Source: Qipengyuania sp. ABI-127-1
GTDB taxonomy: Bacteria > Pseudomonadota > Alphaproteobacteria > Sphingomonadales > Sphingomonadaceae
NCBI GenBank assembly: GCA_022953095.1
Contig: JALJCR010000001.1
Coordinates: forward strand, 744,001-808,000
Direction of reading: 5' to 3'
DNA length: 64,000 bases
The translations under genes were made by a program, and so were the position numbers. The notes beneath the pieces were generated by a model that saw only the letters and a program-made list of their open reading frames with translations, was not told the DNA's origin and searched no databases. Positions 41,883-49,823 of this stretch are shown piece after piece. Numbering within the stretch: the stretch's first letter is position 1; each line of letters begins with the position of its first letter.

Positions 41883-42185
41883 CTATTTGGCCTCGATCAA
41901 TTTCTGGCCCTGCTGCCGGATCGCGCTGGCGACCATGGGTTCGAAGAACGATAGCGCCAACGGCAAATTGACCTCGAAGATCAGTTGATCCTCTTCGATG
42001 ATGACGCATCCGTCGATGCCCTGGCCCATGGCTTTCACCTGCAGATCCATGCGGTCTTCGTGGGGCCAACTGGTCGTGACATCGGCCATGCCGCCAGGCA
42101 CATACTTCCCGATTTCGTGGCTGCGCGATCGCAGGCGGCGGCGGACTTCGTCCTTGCCGATCGAATGGGATATGGGAACGCGCAT
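41883..42185 (-). CDS. polyhydroxyalkanoic-acid-system family protein
   Basis: Small 100-residue protein beginning MRVPISHSIGKDEVRRRLRSR, a pattern seen in the putative polyhydroxyalkanoate granule-system family (PHA_gran_rgn), which has a SRPBCC-like fold. The function is unclear even in better studied members, and no PHA synthase or phasin gene is in this window. It is the last gene of a three-gene run with an XpaC-like and a TelA-like gene: its ATG shares one base with the upstream stop (TGATG). Confidence 0.7.
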   Translation of the reverse strand: MRVPISHSIGKDEVRRRLRSRSHEIGKYVPGGMADVTTSWPHEDRMDLQVKAMGQGIDGCVIIEEDQLIFEVNLPLALSFFEPMVASAIRQQGQKLIEAK

Positions 42186-42943
42186 CAGCTTTTGTCCTCC
42201 AGCTGCGGGCTGGTTTGAGCCCCTTCGCCGAACTTGTAGTCGAGATAGCGGTGCTTGATCGCCAGATCGTCGAGCGATCCTTCGGCAAGCTGGCGGGTGA
42301 TCGAATCGATTTCGCCGCTGATTTTTCCGAGGCTGTCGGTCAATTGCTGGTCGGGTGTCGCCCCGGCGCGCTCCTCGGTCCGCAGATGTGCGGGGATGCG
42401 GCGATAGCTGTCGATCATCTCGGGCAGTTGCTCGCCCACCAGGCTGCGCACTTCGCGCGCCTTGGGATGGCTCTGGTCGAGCCCCTCGAGCTGCAGCCCC
42501 AGCGCATCGAGCTGCACGCCCATATCGCTCACGATTTTCGCCGCTGGCGGGGGCAGGGCGGGGCGCTGCGCCTCCAGCCACAGCTCGGTGCGGCCGACCA
42601 TTTGCTGGACATTTCCCTTGTTGATGTCCGCGCGTTTGGGCGTCTTCATCTTGGGATAGTTGCCGAGCACGCCCACGGCCACGACACTGGCGATGACCAG
42701 CGCCATCACGCCGATGAAGCCGATGCCGTCGACGATCACGCCCAGCACGCCCATTCCGACCCACAGTGCGAAAAGCGCGATGGCGATGTTGCGGACCTTT
42801 TTGAGAAGATGGTCGCGCTTCACCTTCGCCGAAGCCTGGCCGATCGAGGGCGCGCGGCGATGACGGCCGCCTTCGCGGTTGTCGCGCACCAGCGCCTTGC
42901 CTTCCGACAGGATGCGTTCACTATCGCGGGTGAGGTCGTTCAC
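42185..42943 (-). CDS. XpaC-like membrane protein beside TelA
   Basis: Protein of 252 residues with a basic N-terminus, two adjacent transmembrane helices (about 50-70 and 75-95) and a long helical C-terminal domain (about 105-245). The architecture and position next to a TelA/YaaN protein match the XpaC family (5-bromo-4-chloroindolyl phosphate hydrolysis protein), which sits beside yaaN in Bacillus. Sequence similarity visible by eye is weak, so the assignment leans on context. The name does not imply a known enzymatic role. It lies 13 bases after the telA-like stop. Confidence 0.6.
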   Translation of the reverse strand: MNDLTRDSERILSEGKALVRDNREGGRHRRAPSIGQASAKVKRDHLLKKVRNIAIALFALWVGMGVLGVIVDGIGFIGVMALVIASVVAVGVLGNYPKMKTPKRADINKGNVQQMVGRTELWLEAQRPALPPPAAKIVSDMGVQLDALGLQLEGLDQSHPKAREVRSLVGEQLPEMIDSYRRIPAHLRTEERAGATPDQQLTDSLGKISGEIDSITRQLAEGSLDDLAIKHRYLDYKFGEGAQTSPQLEDKS

Positions 42944-42956
42944 GCTCGGGCGTCCC

Positions 42957-44165
42957 TCAGTCTTCGATGCTCAGCAGATTGCTCTCGGCAACCTGCTTCT
43001 GCGCCTGCGCCTGGCCTTCGGCCCGGGCGATATAGCCCTTCGACTTCTCGACTTCGTCGGTTAGCAGATTGACCGTCTGCTTCATGCTGTCGAGCGCGCG
43101 TAGTTTGAAGCTGTCGACCTCGTCCATCGTGTCGTAAATGTTCTGGAACGCGCGTTGCAGCGTTTCCAGCGGGATCGTGCTGGCGGCGGCCTGTTCGTGG
43201 ATCTTGCCGGTCTGGTCGCGCAGCAGAGTGCTGGTGCTGTCGATGATGCCCGCCGTCGTGTCGTTGAGCGCGGTGATCTGGCCCAGCACCAGCCGCTGGT
43301 TGGTCATCGCCTCGGCCACGGTCACGGCTGTACGCAGCGCGCCGACGGTGGTGGTGCTAGCGCGGTCGACACCTTTCACCAGCTCGACATTGTTTTTCTT
43401 GACGAGATCGAGCGCGAGATACCCCTGCACGCTCACCGCCATTTGCGTCAGCAGATCCTGCGTGCGCTGGCGGACATAGAACAGCGCGGTTTCGCGCACC
43501 GCCTTGGCCTTGGCCGGATCGGTCGCGTCGAGTTCGGCGGCCTTGTCCTCCAGCTTGGCATCCAGCGTGTTGGAAATATGGATCATCTGTTCCAGATTGC
43601 CCATCGCCTCCCACAGCTTCTGCCGTTCGACGTCGATCGCGGCATTGTCCATGATCAGCTCGTCCTTGCCGCTGGAAAGGTTGTTGAGGATCGACTGGAT
43701 ATGCGTCTGCGCGCTCTGGTAGCTGCGGAAATAATTGGTCAGCTTGTTACCGAAGGGGATGATCCCGAGGATCTTGCGCGGGCCCGACAGCTTGCCGCGC
43801 TTGCCGGGATCGAGATCCTCGACCACGCGGCGCAATTCGGCCAGATTGGCCCCGACGCCTTCGTCCTTGTCCATGGCGCGCACAGGCCGGTCGAGAAAGC
43901 GGTTGGACATGCCGGCCGCCGCCATGATTTCCTTACGCCCCATATTGGTGAGCTGATCGACCTTCTTGCCGAATTCGGGCGAATTGGCGTCTTCGGCGAT
44001 CAGGTCGGCAACGAAGCCATCGACCTTCGTTTCGAGCTTGCTTTTGACCTCTTCAGAAACCGGGACGAGACCGGCGGCCTTTTCCGGCTTGACCTCGGGC
44101 ACCGGGTCGGGCGGTGTCAGGTCGAAAGCGGTTTCGGTGGCAGTCTGCGTTTTTATCTCGCTCAT
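42957..44165 (-). CDS. toxic-anion/tellurite resistance protein, TelA/KlaA/YaaN family
   Basis: 402-residue soluble, largely helical protein. Family features are MGRKEIMAAAGMSNRFLDRPVRAM near residue 70, LRRVVEDLDPGK, a FGNKLTNYFRSYQSAQTHIQSIL segment and a long C-terminal coiled coil. TelA proteins are linked to tellurite and antimicrobial tolerance, but the mechanism is not known. It is the first gene of the run TelA-XpaC-PHA-system on the minus strand. Divergent from the PAS kinase across a 222-base gap that contains a nine-bp hairpin. Confidence 0.88.
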   Translation of the reverse strand: MSEIKTQTATETAFDLTPPDPVPEVKPEKAAGLVPVSEEVKSKLETKVDGFVADLIAEDANSPEFGKKVDQLTNMGRKEIMAAAGMSNRFLDRPVRAMDKDEGVGANLAELRRVVEDLDPGKRGKLSGPRKILGIIPFGNKLTNYFRSYQSAQTHIQSILNNLSSGKDELIMDNAAIDVERQKLWEAMGNLEQMIHISNTLDAKLEDKAAELDATDPAKAKAVRETALFYVRQRTQDLLTQMAVSVQGYLALDLVKKNNVELVKGVDRASTTTVGALRTAVTVAEAMTNQRLVLGQITALNDTTAGIIDSTSTLLRDQTGKIHEQAAASTIPLETLQRAFQNIYDTMDEVDSFKLRALDSMKQTVNLLTDEVEKSKGYIARAEGQAQAQKQVAESNLLSIED

Positions 44166-44267
44166 CGGGCGGTCGTCTCCGGTTGGCTCGCGGTGGCCGT
44201 CAATCCTGTATTAGGGTTGCAATACACGATCTTCAAGCGCGGTTTCGCCGCGATACGCGATCATGCC

Positions 44268-44291
44268 GCTTGCCCAGCCGGTTGGGCAAGC
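44268..44291. repeat. inverted repeat in the TelA/PAS-kinase divergent region
   Basis: GCTTGCCCA (44268-44276) and TGGGCAAGC (44283-44291) form a perfect nine-bp stem with a six-base loop. No T-tract follows on either strand, so an operator or leader structure is more likely than a terminator. Nothing else recognisable lies in this 222-base gap. Confidence 0.5.
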
Positions 44292-44387
44292 CAAATCTCG
44301 TCGATTCCGAAATCCCTGCTTGAGGGGGAAGACACGGGGATTTTGTCTAATTATGGTAATGCCTTGCGACTCGTAGGGGGCGGGGCT

Positions 44388-45404
44388 GTGACCGATCTGT
44401 TCATGACCGAATTCGCCGATCAAGCGAACGACATCCTGAGAGGGATCCTCGACCAGACCGCCGAGTGTATCATGCTGGTCAATCTCGATGGTGAACTGGA
44501 ATACATCAATCCCAACGGACTGCGTGTTCTGGGTTTCGACAATCTTGCCGGTATCGGTGACCGGCGATGGATCGATTTCTGGCCTGTCGAACGCCGAACA
44601 CAGGCCATGGCGGCCTTCGACCGAGCTCGTCGCGGCCAGCAGGACCGGTTCGAAGGGTATTCACCCGACCGGCATCAGGCGCCTCATTGGTGGGATGTCA
44701 GCGTATCTCCGATTGTCGGGAAGGATGGCACTGTCACGCAGATTCTCTCCACCATGCGCGACGTGACGATGGGCGTACAGGAACGGCTTGGGGAGCGCAT
44801 GAAGCGCGAGGAAGCGGAGCGTTTCGCCAAGCGGTCCGACAGCGTGGCGCGCGAAATGCGGCATCGGCTCAAGAACCAGTTGGCCGTAGTCGCGTCGGTG
44901 GCCATGCTGCTGTCGCGCAATTCCGATAGTCCGGCCGACCTTACTGAGCGGCTGACGGTAAAACTGCAAGCCCTGGCGCGCGCGCAGGACCTGCTTACCA
45001 TCGATCGCGACGAATCGCCGGACATCTGCGTGGCGATTTCACAGATACTCGAGGCGAGCGGAGCGGGCGAGCGGATCGAGGTCGGCACCATGCCGGAAGG
45101 CAAGCTGGGCGACGACGCCATCCAGCAACTGGCCCTGATCCTGGGCGAATTGCAGACCAATTCGCTTAAATATGGCGCGTTATTTTATGACAGCGGCCAG
45201 ATTACCCTGACGGGAACGCGCAACGGTACCGATCTGGCGCTACACTGGCATGAGGATACCGGCCGGAAGATCGATCCGCCGGAAGTGGAAGGGTCGGGCT
45301 TCAAGCTGCTTCAGCGCTTGGGGTCCACCGCGCAGTCACGTGCCCGAGTGCAGTGGCATTCACGCGGTCCCACGATCGATTTCCATGTCCGCGCGCTCGA
45401 CTAG
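44388..45404 (+). CDS. PAS-domain sensor histidine kinase, HWE/HisKA_2 type
   Basis: Soluble kinase of 338 residues from GTG 44388, which has a G-rich ribosome site upstream; ATG 44403 is an alternative. A PAS domain (about 14-125) includes LVNLDGELEYINPNGLRVLGF; the dimerisation box holds phospho-acceptor H159 in EMRHRLKNQ; the HATPase domain contains LGELQTNSLKYGAL. PAS-containing kinases of this class act on PhyR or on single-domain regulators in sphingomonads. It converges with a response regulator whose stop it overlaps by four bases and which carries a stress-type promoter. Confidence 0.9.
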   Translation: MTDLFMTEFADQANDILRGILDQTAECIMLVNLDGELEYINPNGLRVLGFDNLAGIGDRRWIDFWPVERRTQAMAAFDRARRGQQDRFEGYSPDRHQAPHWWDVSVSPIVGKDGTVTQILSTMRDVTMGVQERLGERMKREEAERFAKRSDSVAREMRHRLKNQLAVVASVAMLLSRNSDSPADLTERLTVKLQALARAQDLLTIDRDESPDICVAISQILEASGAGERIEVGTMPEGKLGDDAIQQLALILGELQTNSLKYGALFYDSGQITLTGTRNGTDLALHWHEDTGRKIDPPEVEGSGFKLLQRLGSTAQSRARVQWHSRGPTIDFHVRALD

Positions 45405-45781
45405 GCGTTCGGCTGGCCGGTAAAAGCTATCAGGGCTTCCACGATCTCTTCGTGAGCGGCCGGTTTTTCGATACAACGCCGTCCTTTGAAGGGGTCGGGC
45501 AAGAGATCGGTTCGGCACTGCGCGCTGACGAAGGCGTAGGGCACGCTATGCCGCTCGAGCTCTTCGGCGATCGGCCATACATATTCGCCGCCGATGTCCA
45601 CATCCAGCAAGGCGGCGTCGAGATGGTTCTCGCGAACCAGTTTCATGCCGGTTCCGACATCAAGCGCGGGGCCGACGGGTTCGGCCCCGACCTCGTCCAT
45701 CAGATCGCTGATGTCATAGGCGAGGATGGGATTATCCTCGACAATGAGGATGCGTTTACCCGGCAGTTTGTTTTTCATCAC
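45401..45781 (-). CDS. single-domain response regulator
   Basis: A 126-residue stand-alone receiver domain: acidic pocket EDN (15-17), phospho-acceptor D60 in ALLDVDIGG, and the conserved lysine in IEKPA. The switch segment PYAFVSAQC partly resembles the PFxFATGYG motif of the FAT GUY regulators (SdrG type) that relay phosphate in sphingomonad general stress signalling, but the central ATG is altered. A match to the EcfG promoter lies upstream. With no output domain it likely acts by phosphotransfer. Convergent with the PAS kinase gene. Confidence 0.9.
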   Translation of the reverse strand: MMKNKLPGKRILIVEDNPILAYDISDLMDEVGAEPVGPALDVGTGMKLVRENHLDAALLDVDIGGEYVWPIAEELERHSVPYAFVSAQCRTDLLPDPFKGRRCIEKPAAHEEIVEALIAFTGQPNA

Positions 45782-45828
45782 GGCAATGGGTGCTCTTCAG
45801 CGGATGCGACCCGGCTGGTATGGTTAAG

Positions 45829-45853
45829 AACCGTATAAAAAGCACGGAGTTCC
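45829..45853 (-). promoter_or_regulatory. predicted EcfG promoter of the single-domain response regulator
   Basis: On the minus strand GGAAC (45853-45849), 17 bases, then GTT (45831-45829), matching the general-stress consensus. The response-regulator start codon is about 48 bases downstream. The spacer is AT-rich near the -10 half. The remaining sequence between here and the acyl-AMP ligase stop (45854-45936) holds nothing recognisable. Confidence 0.65.
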
Positions 45854-45936
45854 GCCAAAAAGCGACGAATTGCGAGCCTTGCGCGACGATCTGCGAAGCG
45901 CTTGATTTTGTTAAATGTTACTATGTCGAAAAAGCC

Positions 45937-47670
45937 TCAGGCAGCGAGGTCGAGCGGCTGGATCTCGCCGGCGAGATACAGTTTTTTCGCTTTGGCCCGG
46001 CTCAATTTGCCCGAACTGGTGCGTGGCAGCGTGCGCGGGGGAACCAGTTCGACCACGCAGCTCATACCGGTAACCCCGCGGACCTTGTCGGCTATCTGAT
46101 CGCGCAGTTTGATCCGTTCCTCGGGGTCGGACACGCGGCAGTGGACCAGCACTGCGGGCGCTTCCTCGCCGCTTTCGGTATCGACCGAGAAGGCCGCGAT
46201 GTCGCCGTGGTTGAAGCCCGGCAATTGTTCGACCGCCCATTCGATATCCTGCGGCCACAGGTTCTTGCCGTTGATGATGATCATATCCTTGGCGCGGCCG
46301 ACGATGAACAGATAGCCATCGGCCGTATAGCCCATATCGCCCGTATCGAGCCATCCGTCGACGAGGCAGTCCTTCGTTGCCTCTTCGTTGCGGAAATAGG
46401 AATGCATCACGCTCTTGCCGCGGCACCAGACCTTGCCGATCTGGTGGTCGTTCCTGACCTCGCCATTCTCGCCGCGGATTTCCACCTCCATGCCGGGGAT
46501 CGGCTTGCCGCAATTAACGATAGCCCGATAGCGCGCGGGTTTCGACAGATCGCGCGGGCGGCCGGACAGGCGCTCCTCCTCGACCAGTTCGACGCGGATA
46601 CCTTCACCCGGGGGCATCACGGTGACCGCCAGCGTCGCTTCGGCGAGCCCGTAGCTCGGATTGAAGCTGTTCGCCTTGAAGCCGGCATCGGCAAAGGCGT
46701 TGACGAAGCTTTGCATCACATCGGGGCGGATCATGTCCGCGCCATTGCCGGCCACGCGCCAGCGCGACAGGTCGAAGCGATCGGCGACGTGGCTCTGGCT
46801 GGAAATGCGCCGGGCGCAGATGTCGTAACCGAAGGTCGGCGAATAGCTCAGCGTCGTGCCCTGGTTGCGGCTGATCAGGTCGAGCCAGGCGAGCGGGCGG
46901 CGCGCGAAATGCTCGGTCTTGATCAGATCGACCGAGACCTGATTGGCGATCAGCGACAGAAAACAGCCGACCAGCCCCATGTCGTGATACCAGGGTAGCC
47001 AGCTTACCACGCGGTCATTGGTGCCGATATTCATCGATTCGGCATGGCCGCGCAGATTGTGCAGCAAGGCTTCGTGCGTCACCGCGACGCCGGTCGGGAA
47101 ACGAGTCGAACCCGACGAATATTGTAGATAGCAGATATCCTCGGGCCGGGCCTCGGGCAGGTCGACCGGGGGGGCGGGGCGCCGGGCGAAATCGTCCCAG
47201 CTTTCCCCTGCGCAGCCCTGTTTGTCGGCAGCGGCCTTGGCCATTTCGGCGATCTCGCCGGGATAAATGAGAATTTTCGGGTCCGAACTCTGCAATTGAA
47301 CCGAAAGCTGGTCGATATAGCTTTCCTTGCCGCCGAAGGTGGTCGGCAGCGGCAGCGGCACGGGCCAGGCGCCCATCAGTGTGCAGGCACAAAAAAGCGC
47401 GGCGAATTCGGGGCTGGTTTCGGCCACCAGCGCAACGCGGTCTTCCTTCTCGATACCCATGGCCACGAGCCGGTGGGCCGCCTCGAGAGCATCCTCGCGC
47501 ATCTGCGCATAGGGATAAACCCGGTCGAGCGTCCCGCGCATGTCGTGGAAATTGAGGCCTTTCGCACTACGCGCTGCATAGTCGATGGCATCGTTGAAGG
47601 TCGCGAAGTCCGAACGGCGGCGCGGCAGGTTGCAGTCGTTCGGCGTCGGCGTCAGTACGGCGTCGGTCAT
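45937..47670 (-). CDS. fatty acyl-AMP ligase (FAAL), orphan
   Basis: ANL-superfamily enzyme that adenylates fatty acids, typically to load an acyl carrier protein or PKS rather than CoA. The 577-residue protein has YLQYSSGSTRFPTGVAVTH (P-loop A3), GLAEATLAV, WLDTGDMGY (A7/A8) and the C-terminal lysine in SSGKLSRAKAKK. The stretch VPLPLPTTFGGKESYIDQ is typical of FAAL proteins. There is no acyl carrier protein, PKS or NRPS gene nearby, so its acceptor is unknown. It stands alone on the minus strand, divergent from recX. Confidence 0.9.
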   Translation of the reverse strand: MTDAVLTPTPNDCNLPRRRSDFATFNDAIDYAARSAKGLNFHDMRGTLDRVYPYAQMREDALEAAHRLVAMGIEKEDRVALVAETSPEFAALFCACTLMGAWPVPLPLPTTFGGKESYIDQLSVQLQSSDPKILIYPGEIAEMAKAAADKQGCAGESWDDFARRPAPPVDLPEARPEDICYLQYSSGSTRFPTGVAVTHEALLHNLRGHAESMNIGTNDRVVSWLPWYHDMGLVGCFLSLIANQVSVDLIKTEHFARRPLAWLDLISRNQGTTLSYSPTFGYDICARRISSQSHVADRFDLSRWRVAGNGADMIRPDVMQSFVNAFADAGFKANSFNPSYGLAEATLAVTVMPPGEGIRVELVEEERLSGRPRDLSKPARYRAIVNCGKPIPGMEVEIRGENGEVRNDHQIGKVWCRGKSVMHSYFRNEEATKDCLVDGWLDTGDMGYTADGYLFIVGRAKDMIIINGKNLWPQDIEWAVEQLPGFNHGDIAAFSVDTESGEEAPAVLVHCRVSDPEERIKLRDQIADKVRGVTGMSCVVELVPPRTLPRTSSGKLSRAKAKKLYLAGEIQPLDLAA

Positions 47671-47802
47671 AATTATCGGCGATACCCGTGAATAGCTGGG
47701 GCCTTGCGGCCTCCCTCATTACTTGATCTCACGCGCAATCCATATGGTTGCACGCTCTCCCGCATTTCCCAATCTGAAAGGAGTGTGGCAGGAATATGGC
47801 CG

Positions 47803-48387
47803 ATGAATGATGAAGACGCAACATTCTCCCGCACACGTCGCCCGGCAAAACCGCTTGATCGCACGCGGCTGGAGGAACTGGCGGTCGCCTATGTTGCGCG
47901 TTTCGCGACCAGCGCGGGCAAGCTGAAGACCTATCTCAACCGCAAGCTGCGAGAGCGCGGATTCGCCCAGGGGGAGGCCCCCGATGTGGACGGTCTGGTC
48001 GAAAGGTTTGTCGCCAGGGGCTATGTCGACGATGAAGCCTATGGCCGTGCCAAGGCGGCCGATCTGACCGCGCGGGGCTATGGCGCGCGGAGGGTGGAAG
48101 CGAACCTTCGGGCGGCCGGAATTGCCGACGAAATGCGCGGGTCGCTGGCACCGGGAGAGGCGGAAAAACGCCAGGCCGCGCTGGTACTTGCGCGTAAACG
48201 CGGCTTCGGCCCTTTCGCCAGGCCGCGTGATCTCGGCCCGGACGAACGCCATAAGCTGAAGGAAAAGCGTCTTGCGGCAATGATGCGCGCGGGCCATGAT
48301 TTCGAACATGCCAGGCGCGTCATCGAAGCACGCGATATCGAGGAGCTGGAGGAATGGGTCGCGCAAGCACGGGACGAACGGGAGTGA
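47803..48387 (+). CDS. recX: RecX-family regulatory protein
   Basis: Modulator that caps RecA filaments. From ATG 47803 (AGGA nine bases upstream) it has 194 residues made of three-helix repeats: LKTYLNRKLRERGF, LVERFVARGYVDDEAYGRAKAADLTARGYGARRVEANLRAAGI and a divergent third repeat ending HDFEHARRVIEARD. The low complexity in hydrophobics and high Arg/Lys content fit the family. recA is not in the window. The next gene starts 34 bases before the recX stop. Confidence 0.88.
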   Translation: MNDEDATFSRTRRPAKPLDRTRLEELAVAYVARFATSAGKLKTYLNRKLRERGFAQGEAPDVDGLVERFVARGYVDDEAYGRAKAADLTARGYGARRVEANLRAAGIADEMRGSLAPGEAEKRQAALVLARKRGFGPFARPRDLGPDERHKLKEKRLAAMMRAGHDFEHARRVIEARDIEELEEWVAQARDERE

Positions 48388-48884
48388 GAACGTTAGGTAC
48401 CTGCGCGGCGCTTGCGCTGCTGATGGCCTGTTCGCCGCAAACACAGGCGGAACCCCGCGGCGACCAGGCCATGACGATTGCCGAAACCGCCGCGCCGAAT
48501 GCGCATCCGGTTTCAGGCCTCGCGATCATCCCGCTCTCGGTGACGAGCGATGGCGAACGAATCGGCTTCCGGGTGGAGGTGGCCGATTCGCCCGAAGCCC
48601 AGGCGCGGGGTCTCATGTTCCGCACGGAACTGGGGGATTTCGAAGGGATGATCTTCCCCTATGACGGGACCACGGCGCAGAGCTTCTGGATGAAGAACAC
48701 ACCGCTCCCGCTCGATATCATCTTCATCGGGCCGGACAGACGGATCGCCAATATCGCCGCGATGACCGAACCCTATTCGCTCGAATCGGTCCATTCGGTG
48801 GGGCCTGTCCTGGGTGTGCTGGAGCTGCGCGGTGGGCGCGCGGCCGAACTCGGCATCGAACCCGGCGATCTGGTGGAATGGTAA
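48354..48884 (+). CDS. DUF192 lipoprotein
   Basis: Predicted lipoprotein of 176 residues. The N-terminus MGRASTGRTGVRTLGTCAALALLMAC ends in a lipobox cysteine (C26). The DUF192 domain (about 60-176) contains ADSPEAQARGLMFRTEL, IFPYDG and FWMKNTPLPLDIIFI, all typical. ATG 48354 is chosen because AGGAG lies eight bases upstream; GTG 48384 is an alternative. The role of DUF192 is unknown. It overlaps recX by 34 bases and precedes the NDUFA12-like gene by 49 bases, an order common in this group. Confidence 0.87.
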   Translation: MGRASTGRTGVRTLGTCAALALLMACSPQTQAEPRGDQAMTIAETAAPNAHPVSGLAIIPLSVTSDGERIGFRVEVADSPEAQARGLMFRTELGDFEGMIFPYDGTTAQSFWMKNTPLPLDIIFIGPDRRIANIAAMTEPYSLESVHSVGPVLGVLELRGGRAAELGIEPGDLVEW

Positions 48885-48933
48885 GCGTCGAACTGGCTTG
48901 GCCCGCGCGCGCGAATCCGCTAACCGCGCGGCC

Positions 48934-49332
48934 ATGAACTTCCTCGGCAAGATCTTCACCTGGTGGGACGGCGCCACGATCGGCACTCTCCTGTGGTCCT
49001 CGCGCAATGGCGAACACGTCGGCACCGACGCGCAGGGGAACAAATACTACCGCTCGAAAAAGAAGACCGGGGACGGTCGCGAGCGGCGTTGGGTAATCTA
49101 CGAAGGTTCCAACGATGCGAGTCGCGTGCCCAGCGAGTGGCATGGCTGGCTGCACGGTGCCTTCGACGACGTGCCGGAAAGCCACCTGCCTCCGGCGCGC
49201 ATATGGGAAGCCGATTACACGCCCAATGTAACGGGAACGGCAGCCGCTTATCGTCCGGCCGGCGCGCTGGAGCGTGGCGGCAAGCGTGCCCCCGCAACGG
49301 GCGATTACGAAGCCTGGTCGCCTGAGGCGTGA
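48934..49332 (+). CDS. NADH:ubiquinone oxidoreductase subunit NDUFA12-like
   Basis: Supernumerary subunit of respiratory complex I found in alphaproteobacteria and mitochondria. The 132-residue protein starts MNFLGKIFTWWDGATIGTLLWS and includes the family sequences GNKYYRSKKKT, RRWVIYEGSNDASRVPSEWHGWLHG and WEADYTPNVTGTAAAYRP. The larger open frame upstream overlaps the DUF192 gene and is rejected. The core nuo operon is elsewhere. The next gene starts inside the last bases of this one, so the two are co-translated. Confidence 0.93.
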   Translation: MNFLGKIFTWWDGATIGTLLWSSRNGEHVGTDAQGNKYYRSKKKTGDGRERRWVIYEGSNDASRVPSEWHGWLHGAFDDVPESHLPPARIWEADYTPNVTGTAAAYRPAGALERGGKRAPATGDYEAWSPEA

Positions 49333-49334
49333 CG

Positions 49335-49823
49335 ATGCGCGGGGCGCTCGCCCTTTTCCTCCCGGCGGCGCTGCTCGCGTCTTGCGGGCAGGAGGCGGAC
49401 GAACCTGCGGGCGCGCCGGCCACGGCCATTCCCGAAAACCTGCAACAGGGCGAATTGCCCGCGCAGCCCGCCGCCGAAGCGGGGATCGGCACACCGATGG
49501 AGGAACGTGTCGCCACGCTCGGCCTGCTCAACAAGCGCAATAATGTCAGCCGCGATCTCGAAATGCGGCCCGGCGAACAGCAGCGTATCGGCGATGTCAT
49601 CGTTCGCTTGCAGGCATGCGAACGAACCGCGCCATGGGAAATGCCCAGGGAAACGGGGGCCTTTGTCCAGCTTCTGGTCAGGCAGCGCGGGACCGAGGAC
49701 GAGTTCCGCAAGGTCTTTTCCGGCTGGTTGTTCGCGAATTCGCCCAGCCTGAACGTGGTCGAGCATCCGATCTACGATGTCTGGGTCAAGGATTGCGCGA
49801 TGGCCTTTCCGGGCGAGGAATAG
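49335..49823 (+). CDS. DUF2155 lipoprotein
   Basis: Protein of 162 residues with a lipoprotein signal (LFLPAALLASC; cysteine near residue 17), a proline/alanine-rich linker and a C-terminal DUF2155 domain (about 60-160) with VATLGLLNKRNN, RLQACERTAPWEMP and GWLFANSPSLNVVEHPIYDVWVKDC. The function is unknown. GAGG lies seven bases before ATG 49335; a GTG two codons earlier also opens the frame. It overlaps the NDUFA12 stop region, and its last 52 bases are antisense to aat. Confidence 0.88.
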   Translation: MRGALALFLPAALLASCGQEADEPAGAPATAIPENLQQGELPAQPAAEAGIGTPMEERVATLGLLNKRNNVSRDLEMRPGEQQRIGDVIVRLQACERTAPWEMPRETGAFVQLLVRQRGTEDEFRKVFSGWLFANSPSLNVVEHPIYDVWVKDCAMAFPGEE

